Assembly: GCA_034359265.1 (NCBI GenBank)
Contig: CP136896.1
Coordinates: 35,268,001-35,332,000, forward strand
Length of the DNA: 64,000 nt
Reading direction: 5' to 3'
Origin: Canna indica
Taxonomy: Eukaryota > Streptophyta > Magnoliopsida > Zingiberales > Cannaceae
Every line of letters starts with the position of its first letter. Positions within the stretch are counted from its first letter, which is position 1. This document shows positions 1 to 12,585 of the stretch, piece after piece. The position numbers and the translations under genes are program-made. Under the pieces are notes generated by a model. The model worked only from the letters and a program-made list of their open reading frames with translations. It was not told the origin of the DNA and ran no database searches.

Positions 1-1452
1 CTCCCATCACAGTGAATGTTCTGGAGTCGCTCGGGACTCTGATTACAGGGCGTTTCAAGCCGATACCCCGAAGTTCAATCAGTCTGCTTCGTTCAAGATT
101 CGATTTGAAAAATAGTGCAATTCTGTGCATTAGTCTGTCAAGAATAACTCGATTAACAACTTCTCCCATCGCAGTGAATGTTCTGGAGTCGCTCGGTACT
201 CAGATTACTGGGCGTTTCGAGCCGATACCCCGAAGTTCAATCAGTCGGCCTCGTTCAAAATCAATTCGAAAAATCGTGCAATTCTTTGGATTAGTCTGTC
301 AAAAATAACTCGATTAACAACTTCTCCCATCGCAGTGAATGTTCTGGAGTCGCTCGGTACTCAGATTACTGGGCGTTTCGAGCTGATACCCCGAAGTTCA
401 ATCAGTCGGCATCGTTCAAGATCTATTCGAAAAATCATGCAATTCTTTGCATTAGTCTGTCAAAAATAACTCGATTAACAACTTCTCCCATCACAGTGAA
501 TGTTCTGGAGTCGCTCGGGACTCAGATTGCAGGGCGTTTCGAGCCGATACCCCGAAGTTCAATCAGTCTGCTTCGTTCAATATTCTATTCGAAAAATAGT
601 GCAATTCTGTGCATTAGTCTGTCGAGAATAACTCGATTAACAACTTCTCCCATCGCAGTGAATGTTCTGGAGTCGCTCGGTACTCAGATTACTGGGCGTT
701 TCGAGCCGATACCCCAAAGTTCAATCAGTCGGCCTCGTTCAAAATCAATTCGAAAAATCGTGCAATTCTTTGCATTAGTCTGTCAAAAATAACTCGATTA
801 ACAACTTCTCCCATCGCAGTGAATGTTCTGGAGTCGCTCGGTACTCAGATTACTGGGCGTTTCGAGCTGATACCCCGAAGTTCAATCAGTCGGCATCGTT
901 CAAGATCTATTCGAAAAATCATGCAATTCTTTGCATTAGTCTGTCAAAAATAACTCGATTAACAACTTCTCCCATCACAGTGAATGTTCTGGAGTCGCTC
1001 GGGACTCAGATTACAGGGCGTTTCGAGCTGATACCCCGAAGTTCAATCAGTCTGCTTCGTTCAAGATTCTATTCGAAAAATAGTGCAATTCTGTGCATTA
1101 GTCTGTCGAGAATAACTCGATTAACAACTTCTCCCATCGCAGTGAATGTTCTGGAGTCGCTCGGTACTCAGATTACTGGGCGTTTCGAGCCGATACCCCA
1201 AAGTTCAATCAATCGGCCTCGTTCAAAATCAATTCGAAAAATCGTGCAATTCTTTGCATTAGTCTGTCAAAAATAACTCGATTAACAACTTCTCCCATCG
1301 CAGTGAATGTTCTGGAGTCGCTCGGTACTCAGATTACTGGGCGTTTCGAGCCGATACCACGAAGTTCAATCAGTCGGCATCGTTCAAGATCTATTCGAAA
1401 AATCATGCAATTCTTTGCATTAGTCTGTCAAAAATAACTCGATTAACAACTT

Positions 1453-1613
1453 CTCCCATCACAGTGAATGTTCTGGAGTCGCTCGGGACTCAGATTACAG
1501 GGCGTTTCGAGCTGATACCCCGAAGTTCAATCAGTCTGCTTCGTTCAAGATCTATTCGAAAAATCATGCAATTCTTTTCATTAGTCTGTCAAAAATAACT
1601 CGATTAACAACTT
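1453..1613 (+). repeat. Chimeric monomer A'/C
   Basis: The first half reads as A' (catcacagtg, gagctgatacc, agtctgcttcg), as in the neighbours at 969 and 1614. The second half switches to the C/F form (caagatctattcg, aatcatgc) and ends in a private cttttcattag. The switch lies near 1535-1545. Length is 161 bp, as expected when the A' T insertion is lost with the switch. It sits just before a full A' at 1614, consistent with unequal exchange between non-equivalent monomers. Confidence 0.8.
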
Positions 1614-4193
1614 CTCCCATCACAGTGAATGTTCTGGAGTCGCTCGGGACTCAGATTACAGGGCGTTTCGAGCTGATACCCCGAAGTTCAATCAGTCTGC
1701 TTCGTTCAAGATTCTATTCGAAAAATAGTGCAATTCTGTGCATTAGTCTGTCGAGAATAACTCGATTAACAACTTCTCCCATCGCAGTGAATGTTCTGGA
1801 GTCGCTCGGTACTCAGATTACTGGGCGTTTCGAGCCGATACCCCAAAGTTCAATCAGTCGGCCTCGTTCAAAATCAATTCGAAAAATCGTGCAATTCTTT
1901 GCATTAGTCTATCAAAAATAACTCGATTAACAACTTCTCCCATCGCAGTGAATGTTCTGGAGTCGCTCGGTACTCAGATTACTGGGCGTTTCGAGCCGAT
2001 ACCACGAAGTTCAATCAGTCGGCCTCGTTCAAAATCAATTCGAAAAATCATGCAATTCTTTGGATTAGTCTGTCAAAAATAACTCGATTAACAACTTCTC
2101 CCATCACAGTGAATGTTCTGGAGTCGCTCGGGACTCAGATTACAGGGCGTTTCGAGCCGATACCCCGAAGTTCAATCAGTCGGCATCGTTCAAGATCTAT
2201 TCGAAAAATCATGCAATTCTTTGCATTAATCTATCAAAAATAACTCGATTAACAACTTCTCCCATCACAGTGAATGTTCTGGAGTCGCTCGGGACTCTGA
2301 TTACAGGGCGTTTCGAGCCGATACCCCGAAATTCAATCAGTCTGCTTCGTTCAAGATTCGATTTGAAAAATAGTGCAATTCTGTGCATTAGTCTGTCAAG
2401 AATAACTCGATTAACAACTTCTCCCATCGCAGTGAATGTTCTGGAGTCGCTCGGTACTCAGATTACTGGGCGTTTCGAGCCGATACCCCGAAGTTCAATC
2501 AGTCGGCCTCGTTCAAAATCAATTCGAAAAATCGTGCAATTCTTTGGATTCGTCTGTCAAAAATAACTCGATTAACAACTTCTCCCATCGCAGTGAATGT
2601 TCTGGAGTCGCTCGGTACTCAGATTACTGGGCGTTTCGAGCTGATACCCCGAAGTTCAATCAGTCGGCATCGTTCAAGATCTATTCGAAAAATCATGCAA
2701 TTCTTTGCATTAGTCTATCAAAAATAACTCGATTAACAACTTCTCCCATCACAGTGAATGTTCTGGAGTCGCTCGGGACTCAGATTACAGGGCGTTTCGA
2801 GCCGATACCCCGAAGTTCAATCAGTCTGCTTCGTTCAAGATTCTATTCGAAAAATAGTGCAATTCTGTGCATTAGTCTATCGAGAATAACTCGATTAACA
2901 ACTTCTCCCGTCGCAGTGAATGTTCTGGAGTCGCTCGGTACTCAGATTACTGGGCGTTTCGAGCCGATACCCCAAAGTTCAATCAGTCGGCCTCGTTCAA
3001 AATCAATTCGAAAAATCGTGCAATTCTTTGCATTAGTCTGTCAAAAATAACTCGATTAACAACTTCTCCCATCGCAGTGAATGTTCTGGAGTCGCTCGGT
3101 ACTCAGATTACTGGGCGTTTCGAGCCGATACCACGAAGTTCAATCAGTCGGCCTCGTTCAAAATCAATTCGAAAAATCGTGCAATTCTTTGGATTAGTCT
3201 GTCAAAAATAACTCGATTAACAACTTCTCCCATCACAGTGAATGTTCTAGAGTCGCTCGGGACTCAGATTACAGGGCGTTTCGAGCCGATACCCCGAAGT
3301 TCAATCAGTCCGCATCGTTCAAGATCTATTCGAAAAATCATGCAATTCTTTGCATTAGTCTGTCAAAAATAACTCGATTAACAACTTCTCCCATCATAGT
3401 TAATGTTCTGGAGTCGCTCGGGACTCAGATTACAGGGCGTTTCGAGCCGATACCCCGAATTTCAATCAGTCGGCTTCGTTCAAGATTCTATTCGAAAAAT
3501 CGTGCAATTCTGTGCATTAGTCTATCAAAAATAACTCGATTAACAACTTCTCCCATCGCAGTGAATGTTCTGGAGTCGCTCGGTACTCAGATTACTGGGC
3601 GTTTCGAGCCGATACCCCGAAGTTCAATCAGTCGGCCTCGTTCAAAATCAATTCGAAAAATCGTGCAATTCTTTGGATTAGTCTGTCAAAAATAACTCGA
3701 TTAACAACTTCTCCCATCGCAGTGAATGTTCTGGAGTCGCTCGGTACTCAGATTACTGGGCGTTTCGAGCCGATACCCCAAAGTTCAATCAGTCGGCCTC
3801 GTTCAAAATCAATTCGAAAAATCGTGCAATTCTTTGCATTAGTCTGTCAAAAATAACTCGATTAACAACTTCTCCCATCGCAGTGAATGTTCTGGAGTCG
3901 CTCGGTACTCAGATTACTGGGCGTTTCGAGCCGATACCACGAAGTTCAATCAGTCGGCCTCGTTCAAAATCAATTCGAAAAATCGTGCAATTCTTTGGAT
4001 TAGTCTGTCAAAAATAACTCGATTAACAACTTCTCCCATCACAGTGAATGTTCTGGAGTCGCTCGGGACTCAGATTACAGGGCGTTTCGAGCCGATACCC
4101 CGAAGTTCAATCAGTCGGCATCGTTCAAGATCTATTCGAAAAATCATGCAATTCTTTGCATTAATCTATCAAAAATAACTCGATTAACAACTT

Positions 4194-4839
4194 CTCCCAT
4201 CACAGTGAATGTTCTGGAGTCACTCGGGACTCTGATTACAGGGCGTTTCGAGCCGATACCCCGAAGTTCAATCAGTCTGCTTCGTTCAAGATTCGATTTG
4301 AAAAATAGTGCAATTCTGTGCATTAGTCTGTCAAGAATAACTCGATTAACAACTTCTCCCATCATAGTTAATGTTCTGGAGTCGCTCGGGACTCAGATTA
4401 CAGGGCGTTTCGAGCCGATACCCCGAATTTCAATCAGTCGGCTTCGTTCAAGATTCTATTCGAAAAATCGTGCAATTCTGTGCATTAGTCTGTCAAAAAT
4501 AACTCGATTAACAACTTCTCCCATCGCAGTGAATGTTCTGGAGTCGCTCGGTACTCAGATTACTGGGCGTTTCGAGCCGATACCACGAAGTTCAATCAGT
4601 CGGCCTCGTTCAAAATCAATTCGAAAAATCGTGCAATTCTTTGGATTAGTCTGTCAAAAATAACTCGATTAACAACTTCTCCCATCACAGTGAATGTTCT
4701 GGAGTCGCTCGGGACTCAGATTACAGGGCGTTTCGAGCCGATACCCCGAAGTTCAATCAGTCGGCATCGTTCAAGATCTATTCGAAAAATCATGCAATTC
4801 TTTGCATTAGTCTATCAAAAATAACTCGATTAACAACTT
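4194..4839 (+). repeat. Contracted four-monomer unit A-D-H-F
   Basis: A (4194) is followed directly by D (4356), then an H-like copy with gataccacgaag (4518) and F (4679). Compared with the longer unit just upstream (A B G A' E' H C D B E' H F), a block between A and D and another after D are missing. The A-to-D step joins two 162-bp monomers and so yields the longest locally open frame, without implying coding. Confidence 0.78.
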
Positions 4840-5646
4840 CTCCCATCACAGTGAATGTTCTGGAGTCGCTCGGGACTCTGATTACAGGGCGTTTCGAGCC
4901 GATACCCCGAAGTTCAATCAGTCTGCTTCGTTCAAGATTCGATTTGAAAAATAGTGCAATTCTGTGCATTAGTCTGTCAAGAATAACTCGATTAACAACT
5001 TCTCCCATCGCAGTGAATCTTCTGGAGTCGCTCGGTACTCAGATTACTGGGCGTTTCGAGCCGATACCCCAAAGTTCAATCAGTCGGCCTCGTTCAAAAT
5101 CAATTCGAAAAATCATGCAATTCTTTGCATTAGTCTGTCAAAAATAACTCGATTAACAACTTCTCCCATCGCAGTGAATGTTCTGGAGTCGCTCGGTACT
5201 CAGATTACTGGGCGTTTCGAGCCGATACCACGAAGTTCAATCAGTCGGCCTCGTTCAAAATCAATTCGAAAAATCGTGCAATTCTTTGGATTAGTCTGTC
5301 AAAAATAACTCGATTAACAACTTCTCCCATCACAGTGAATGTTCTGGAGTCGCTCGGGACTCAGATTACAGGGCGTTTCGAGCCGATACCCCGAAGTTCA
5401 ATCAGTCCGCATCGTTCAAGATCTATTCGAAAAATCATGCAATTCTTTGCATTAGTCTGTCAAAAATAACTCGATTAACAACTTCTCCCATCATAGTTAA
5501 TGTTCTGGAGTCGCTCGGGACTCAGATTACAGGGCGTTTCGAGCCGATACCCCGAATTTCAATCAGTCGGCTTCGTTCAAGATTCTATTTGAAAAATCGT
5601 GCAATTCTGTGCATTAGTCTGTCAAAAATAACTCGATTAACAACTT

Positions 5647-5808
5647 CTCCCATCGCAGTGAATGTTCTGGAGTCGCTCGGTACTCAGATTACTGGGTGTT
5701 TCGAGCCGATACCCCAAAGTTCAATCAGTCGGCCTCGTTCAAAATCAATTTCTAAAAATCGTGCAATTCTTTGCATTAGTCTGTCAAAAATAACTCGATT
5801 AACAACTT
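5647..5808 (+). repeat. E monomer with 1-bp insertion (162 bp)
   Basis: Reads caatttctaaaaatcg where other E copies read caattcgaaaaatcg. This adds one base and removes the TTCGAA site. It is the first E copy (tgtttcgag) met from the left edge. The following F starts at 5809. Confidence 0.85.
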
Positions 5809-5969
5809 CTCCCATCACAGTGAATGTTCTGGAGTCGCTCGGGACTCAGATTACAGGGCGTTTCGAGCCGATACCCCGAAGTTCAATCAGTCGGCATCGT
5901 TCAAGATCTATTCGAAAAATCATGCAATTCTTTGCATTAGTCTATCAAAAATAACTCGATTAACAACTT

Positions 5970-6131
5970 CTCCCATCACAGTGAATGTTCTGGAGTCGCT
6001 CGGGACTCAGATTACAGGGCGTTTCGAGCCGATACCCCGAATTTCAATCAGTCGGCTTCGTTCAAGATTCTATTCGAAAAATCGTGCAATTATGTGCATT
6101 AGTCTGTCAAAAATAACTCGATTAACAACTT
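5970..6131 (+). repeat. Chimeric monomer F/D
   Basis: The 5' end has catcacagtgaatg and gggactcagattacagg, as in F or C. The remainder has ccccgaatttc, cggcttcg and gattctattcg, as in D, with a private attatgtgc. It lies between F (5809) and E (6132), the position where D normally precedes E. A D copy has therefore lost its distinctive catcatagtta start by exchange or conversion. A similar chimera occurs independently at 29848. Confidence 0.8.
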
Positions 6132-7260
6132 CTCCCATCGCAGTGAATGTTCTGGAGTCGCTCGGTACTCAGATTACTGGGTGTTTCGAGCCGATACCCC
6201 AAAGTTCAATCAGTCGGCCTCGTTCAAAATCAATTCAAAAAATCGTGCAATTCTTTGCATGAGTCTGTCAAAAATAACTCGATTAACAACTTCTCCCATC
6301 ACAGTGAATGTTCTGGAGTCGCTCGGGACTCAGATTACAGGGCGTTTCGAGCCGATACCCCGAAGTTCAATCAGTCGGCATCGTTCAAGATCTATTCGAA
6401 AAATCATGCAATTCTTTGCATTAGTCTATCAAAAATAACTCGATTAACAACTTCTCCCATCACAGTGAATGTTCTGGAGTCGCTCGGGACTCTGATTACA
6501 GGGCGTTTCGAGCCGATACCCCGAAGTTCAATCAGTCTGCTTCGTTCAAGATTCGATTCGAAAAATAGTGCAATTCTGTGCATTAGTCTGTCAAGAATAA
6601 CTCGATTAACAACTTCTCCCATCGCAGTGAATGTTCTGGAGTCGCTCGGTACTCAGATTTCTGGGCGTTTCGAGCCGATACCCCGAAGTTCAATCAGTCG
6701 GCCTCGTTCAAAATCAATTCGAAAAATCGTGCAATTCTTTGCATTAGTCTGTCAAAAATAACTCGATTAACAACTTCTCCCATCACAGTGAATGTTCTGG
6801 AGTCGCTCGGGACTCAGATTACAGGGCGTTTCGAGCCGATACCCCGAAGTTCAATCAGTCGACATCGTTCAAGATCTATTCGAAAAATCATGCAATTCTT
6901 TGCATTAGTCTGTCAAAAATAACTCGATTAACAACTTCTCCCATCATAGTTAATGTTCTGGAGTCGCTCGGGACTCAGATTACAGGGCGTTTCGAGCCGA
7001 TACCCCGAATTTCAATCAGTCGGCTTCGTTCAAGATTCTATTCGAAAAATCGTGCAATTCTGTGCATTAGTCTGTCAAAAATAACTCGATTAACAACTTC
7101 TCCCATCGCAGTGAATGTTCTGGAGTCGCTCGGTACTCAGATTACTGGGCGTTTCGAGCTGATACCCCGAAGTTCAATCAGTCGGCATCGTTCAAGATCT
7201 ATTCGAAAAATCATGCAATTCTTTGCATTAGTCTATCAAAAATAACTCGATTAACAACTT

Positions 7261-7906
7261 CTCCCATCACAGTGAATGTTCTGGAGTCGCTCGGGACTCT
7301 CATTACAGGGCGTTTCGAGCCGATACCCCGAAGTTCAATCAGTCTGCTTCGTTCAAGATTCGATTCGAAAAATAGTGCAATTCTGTGCATTAGTCTGTCA
7401 AGAATAACTCGATTAACAACTTCTCCCATCGCAGTGAATGTTCTGGAGTCGCTCGGTACTCAGATTTCTGGGCGTTTCGAGCCGATACCCCGAAGTTCAA
7501 TCAGTCGGCCTCGTTCAAAATCAATTCAAAAAATCGTGCAATTCTTTGCATTAGTCTGTCAAAAATAACTCGATTAACAACTTCTCCCATCATAGTTAAT
7601 GTTCTGGAGTCGCTCGGGACTCAGATTACAGGGCGTTTCGAGCCGATACCCCAAATTTCAATCAGTCGGCTTCGTTCAAGATTCTATTCGAAAAATCGTG
7701 CAATTCTGTGCATTAGTCTGTCAAAAATAACTCGATTAACAACTTCTCCCATCGCAGTGAATGTTCTGGAGTCGCTCGGTACTCAGATTACTGGGCGTTT
7801 CGAGCTGATACCCCGAAGTTCAATCAGTCGGCATCGTTCAAGATCTATTCGAAAAATCATGCAATTCTTTGCATTAGTCTGTCAAAAATAACTCGATTAA
7901 CAACTT
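7261..7906 (+). repeat. Contracted unit A-B-D-G
   Basis: A (7261, with a private ctctcattacagg), B (7423, with ttcaaaaaatcg), D (7584, with ccccaaatttc), G (7745). The C monomer present in the preceding A-B-C-D-G unit (6454-7260) is missing, which is a one-monomer contraction between adjacent units. Confidence 0.78.
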
Positions 7907-10326
7907 CTCCCATCACAGTGAATGTTCTGGAGTCGCTCGGGACTCAGATTACAGGGCGTTTCGAGCCGATACCCCGAAGTTCAATCAGTCTGCTTCGTTC
8001 AAGATTCTATTCGAAAAATAGTGCAATTCTGTGCATTAGTCTGTCGAGAATAACTCGATTAACAACTTCTCCCATCGCAGTGAATGTTCTGGAGTCGCTC
8101 GGTACTCAGATTACTGGGCGTTTCGAGCCGATACCCCAAAGTTCAATCAGTCGGCCTCGTTCAAAATCAATTCGAAAAATCGTGCAATTCTTTGCATTAG
8201 TCTGTCAAAAATAACTCGATTAACAACTTCTCCCATCGCAGTGAATGTTCTGGAGTCGCTCGGTACTCAGATTACTGGGCGTTTCGAGCCGATACCTCGA
8301 AGTTCAATCAGTCGGCCTCGTTCAAAATCAATTCGAAAAATCGTGCAATTCTTTGGATTAGTCTGTCAAAAATAACTCGATTAACAACTTCTCCCATCAC
8401 AGTGAATGTTCTAGAGTCACTCGGGACTCAGATTACAGGGCGTTTGGAGCCGATACCCCGAAGTTCAATCAGTCGGCATTGTTCAAGATCTATTCGAAAA
8501 ATCATGCAATTCTTTGCATTAGTCTGTCAAAAATAACTCAATTAACAACTTCTCCCATCATAGTTAATGTTCTGGAGTCGCTCGGGACTCAGATTACAGG
8601 GCGTTTCGAGCCGATACCCCGAATTTCAATCAGTCGGCTTCGTTCAAGATTCTATTCGAAAAATCGTGCAATTCTGTGCATTAGTCTGTCAAAAATAACT
8701 CGATTAACAACTTCTCCCATCGCAGTGAATGTTCTGGAGTCGCTCGGTACTCAGATTACTGGGTGTTTCGAGCCGATACCCCAAAGTTCAATCAGTCGGC
8801 CTCGTTCAAAATCAATTCGAAAAATCGTGCAATTCTTTGCATTAGTCTGTCAAAAATAACTCGATTAACAACTTCTCCCATCACAGTGAATGTTCTGGAG
8901 TCGCTCGGGACTCAGATTACAGGGCGTTTCGAGCCGATACCCCGAAGTTCAATCAGTCGGCATCGTTCAAGATCTATTCGAAAAATCATGCAATTCTTTG
9001 CATTAGTCTATCAAAAATAACTCGATTAACAACTTCTCCCATCACAGTGAATGTTCTGGAGTCGCTCGGGACTCTGATTACAGGGCGTTTCGAGCCGATA
9101 CCCCGAAGTTCAATCAGTCTGCTTCGTTCAAGATTCGATTCGAAAAATAGTGCAATTCTGTGCATTAGTCTGTCAAGAATAACTCGATTAACAACTTCTC
9201 CCATCGCAGTGAATGTTCTGGAGTCGCTCGGTACTCAGATTACTGGGCGTTTCGAGCCGATACCCCGAAGTTCAATCAGTCGGCCTCGTTCAAAATCAAT
9301 TCGAAAAATCGTGCAATTCTTTGCATTATTCTGTCAAAAATAACTCGATTAACAACTTCTCCCATCGCAGTGAATGTTCTGGAGTCGCTCGGTACTCAGA
9401 TTACTGGGCGTTTCGAGCTGATACCCCGAAGTTCAATCAGTCGGCATCGTTCAAGATCTATTCGAAAAATCATGCAATTCTTTGCATTAGTCTGTCAAAA
9501 ATAACTCGATTAACAACTTCTCCCATCACAGTGAATGTTCTGGAGTCGCTCGGGACTCAGATTACAGGGCGTTTCGAGCCGATACCCCGAAGTTCAATCA
9601 GTCTGCTTCGTTCAAGATTCTATTCGAAAAATAGTGCAATTCTGTGCATTAGTCTGTCGAGAATAACTCGATTAACAACTTCTCCCATCGCAGTGAATGT
9701 TCTGGAGTCGCTCGGTACTCAGATTACTGGGCGTTTCGAGCCGATACCCCAAAGTTCAATCAGTCGGCCTCGTTCAAAATCAATTCGAAAAATCGTGCAA
9801 TTCTTTGCATTAGTCTGTCAAAAATAACTCGATTAACAACTTCTCCCATCGCAGTGAATGTTCTGGAGTCGCTCGGTACTCAGATTACTGGGCGTTTCGA
9901 GCCGATACCTCGAAGTTCAATCAGTCGGCCTCGTTCAAAATCAATTCGAAAAATCGTGCAATTCTTTGGATTAGTCTGTCAAAAATAACTCGATTAACAA
10001 CTTCTCCCATCACAGTGAATGTTCTAGAGTCGCTCGGGACTCAGATTACAGGGCGTTTGGAGCCGATACCCCGAAGTTCAATCAGTCGGCATTGTTCAAG
10101 ATCTATTCGAAAAATCATGCAATTCTTTGCATTAGTCTGTCAAAAATAACTCAATTAACAACTTCTCCCATCATAGTTAATGTTCTGGAGTCGCTCGGGA
10201 CTCAGATTACAGGGCGTTTCGAGCCGATACCCCGAATTTCAATCAGTCGGCTTCGTTCAAGATTCTATTCGAAAAATCGTGCAATTCTGTGCATTAGTCT
10301 GTCAAAAATAACTCGATTAACAACTT

Positions 10327-10487
10327 CTCCCATCGCAGTGAATGTTCTGGAGTCGCTCGGTACTCAGATTACTGGGTGTTTCGAGCCGATACCCCAAAGT
10401 TCAATCAGTCGGCATCGTTCAAGATCTATTCGAAAAATCATGCAATTCTTTGCATTAGTCTATCAAAAATAACTCGATTAACAACTT
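10327..10487 (+). repeat. Chimeric monomer E/F, first copy
   Basis: Begins as E (catcgc, ggtactcag, attactgggtgtttc, ccccaaagttc) and continues as F (cggcatcg, agatctattcg, aatcatgc, gtctatc). It is followed by A, as F would be. The E-F pair has been collapsed into one monomer, a net loss of 161 bp. The second copy at 12425-12585 has the same switch, in line with the 2098-bp duplication having copied it. The unduplicated form (separate E and F) is seen at 16781 and 16942. Confidence 0.87.
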
Positions 10488-10649
10488 CTCCCATCACAGT
10501 GAATGTTCTGGAGTCGCTCGGGACTCTGATTACAGGGCGTTTCGAGCCGATACCCCGAAGTTCAATCAGTCTGCTTCGTTCAAGATTCGATTCGAAAAAT
10601 AGTGCAATTCTGTGCATTAGTCTGTCAAGAATAACTCGATTAACAACTT

Positions 10650-10811
10650 CTCCCATCGCAGTGAATGTTCTGGAGTCGCTCGGTACTCAGATTTCTGGGC
10701 GTTTCGAGCCGATACCCCGAATTTCAATCAGTCGGCTTCGTTCAAGATTCTATTCGAAAAATCGTGCAATTTTGTGCATTAGTCTGTCAAAAATAACTCG
10801 ATTAACAACTT
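10650..10811 (+). repeat. Chimeric monomer B/D: duplication junction
   Basis: Starts as B (catcgc, ggtactcagatttctggg) and becomes D (ccccgaatttc, cggcttcg, gattctattcg). The switch lies within the shared stretch at about 10699-10721. The left parent corresponds to the B at 12748 and the right parent to the D at 8552. This is the breakpoint expected for unequal crossing-over that generated the 2098-bp tandem duplication. Private change: attttgtgc. Confidence 0.87.
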
Positions 10812-12424
10812 CTCCCATCGCAGTGAATGTTCTGGAGTCGCTCGGTACTCAGATTACTGGGTGTTTCGAGCCGATACCCCAAAGTTCAATCAGTCGGCCT
10901 CGTTCAAAATCAATTCGAAAAATCGTGCAATTCTTTGCATTAGTCTGTCAAAAATAACTCGATTAACAACTTCTCCCATCACAGTGAATGTTCTGGAGTC
11001 GCTCGGGACTCAGATTACAGGGCGTTTCGAGCCGATACCCCGAAGTTCAATCAGTCGGCATCGTTCAAGATCTATTCGAAAAATCATGCAATTCTTTGCA
11101 TTAGTCTATCAAAAATAACTCGATTAACAACTTCTCCCATCACAGTGAATGTTCTGGAGTCGCTCGGGACTCTGATTACAGGGCGTTTCGAGCCGATACC
11201 CCGAAGTTCAATCAGTCTGCTTCGTTCAAGATTCGATTCGAAAAATAGTGCAATTCTGTGCATTAGTCTGTCAAGAATAACTCGATTAACAACTTCTCCC
11301 ATCGCAGTGAATGTTCTGGAGTCGCTCGGTACTCAGATTACTGGGCGTTTCGAGCCGATACCCCGAAGTTCAATCAGTCGGCCTCGTTCAAAATCAATTC
11401 GAAAAATCGTGCAATTCTTTGCATTATTCTGTCAAAAATAACTCGATTAACAACTTCTCCCATCGCAGTGAATGTTCTGGAGTCGCTCGGTACTCAGATT
11501 ACTGGGCGTTTCGAGCTGATACCCCGAAGTTCAATCAGTCGGCATCGTTCAAGATCTATTCGAAAAATCATGCAATTCTTTGCATTAGTCTGTCAAAAAT
11601 AACTCGATTAACAACTTCTCCCATCACAGTGAATGTTCTGGAGTCGCTCGGGACTCAGATTACAGGGCGTTTCGAGCCGATACCCCGAAGTTCAATCAGT
11701 CTGCTTCGTTCAAGATTCTATTCGAAAAATAGTGCAATTCTGTGCATTAGTCTGTCGAGAATAACTCGATTAACAACTTCTCCCATCGCAGTGAATGTTC
11801 TGGAGTCGCTCGGTACTCAGATTACTGGGCGTTTCGAGCCGATACCCCAAAGTTCAATCAGTCGGCCTCGTTCAAAATCAATTCGAAAAATCGTGCAATT
11901 CTTTGCATTAGTCTGTCAAAAATAACTCGATTAACAACTTCTCCCATCGCAGTGAATGTTCTGGAGTCGCTCGGTACTCAGATTACTGGGCGTTTCGAGC
12001 CGATACCTCGAAGTTCAATCAGTCGGCCTCGTTCAAAATCAATTCGAAAAATCGTGCAATTCTTTGGATTAGTCTGTCAAAAATAACTCGATTAACAACT
12101 TCTCCCATCACAGTGAATGTTCTAGAGTCGCTCGGGACTCAGATTACAGGGCGTTTGGAGCCGATACCCCGAAGTTCAATCAGTCGGCATTGTTCAAGAT
12201 CTATTCGAAAAATCATGCAATTCTTTGCATTAGTCTGTCAAAAATAACTCAATTAACAACTTCTCCCATCATAGTTAATGTTCTGGAGTCGCTCGGGACT
12301 CAGATTACAGGGCGTTTCGAGCCGATACCCCGAATTTCAATCAGTCGGCTTCGTTCAAGATTCTATTCGAAAAATCGTGCAATTCTGTGCATTAGTCTGT
12401 CAAAAATAACTCGATTAACAACTT

Positions 12425-12585
12425 CTCCCATCGCAGTGAATGTTCTGGAGTCGCTCGGTACTCAGATTACTGGGTGTTTCGAGCCGATACCCCAAAGTTC
12501 AATCAGTCGGCATCGTTCAAGATCTATTCGAAAAATCATGCAATTCTTTGCATTAGTCTATCAAAAATAACTCGATTAACAACTT
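12425..12585 (+). repeat. Chimeric monomer E/F, second copy
   Basis: Same switch from E to F as at 10327-10487, exactly 2098 bp downstream. It marks the point where the alignment offset to the next large repeat (15.5-20 kb) changes from 4356 to 4517 bp, because that repeat keeps E and F separate. Confidence 0.86.

Larger units (their letters stand above)
1..7906 (+). repeat. Left segment: irregular HOR mosaic, older-looking variants
   Basis: Monomer order by my reading: A B G A' E' G A' E' G-like A'/C A' E' H F | A B G A' E' H C D B E' H F | A D H F | A E' H C D E F F/D E F | A B C D G | A B D G. Spacing between A copies is 2258, 1935, 646, 1614, 807 and 646 bp, so no single unit dominates. 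Several bases are specific to this end: gattcgatttg in A, gataccacgaag in H, and attactgg in B. Trimers of 484 bp (1-484, 485-968) are clearest at the very start. Confidence 0.85.
7907..12585 (+). repeat. Segment with a 13-monomer (2098 bp) tandem duplication
   Basis: Order: A' E' H C D E F | A B G A' E' H C D E/F | A B/D E F | A B G A' E' H C D E/F. Landmarks repeat at an offset of 2098 bp: E 8714 and 10812, A 9036 and 11134, the rare gcattattctg near 9325 and 11423, gtttggag in C near 10059 and 12157, and the E/F chimera at 10327 and 12425. Copy 1 runs from about 8.61 to 10.71 kb and copy 2 from about 10.71 to 12.81 kb. The junction falls inside the chimeric B/D monomer at 10650. Confidence 0.88.

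Noticed and set aside
2209..2427. Recurrent 72-codon frame on the - strand, repeated at most A monomers preceded by F.
   Set aside because: It depends on the F-A joint and the 162-bp length of A. The peptide has no recognisable domain, and the repetition follows the satellite rather than selection on protein.
2436..3050. Open frames up to about 204 codons, on the + strand (also 6147-6761, 9213-9827, 11311-11925, 15667-16281, 33896-34510, 53251-53865, 57284-57898, 60832-61446).
   Set aside because: They are made wholly of the satellite monomer, start and stop at the same monomer positions in dozens of copies, and differ in length only with the order of 161- and 162-bp monomers. No ribosome-binding or start context, no domain, and the same DNA is open in several overlapping frames.
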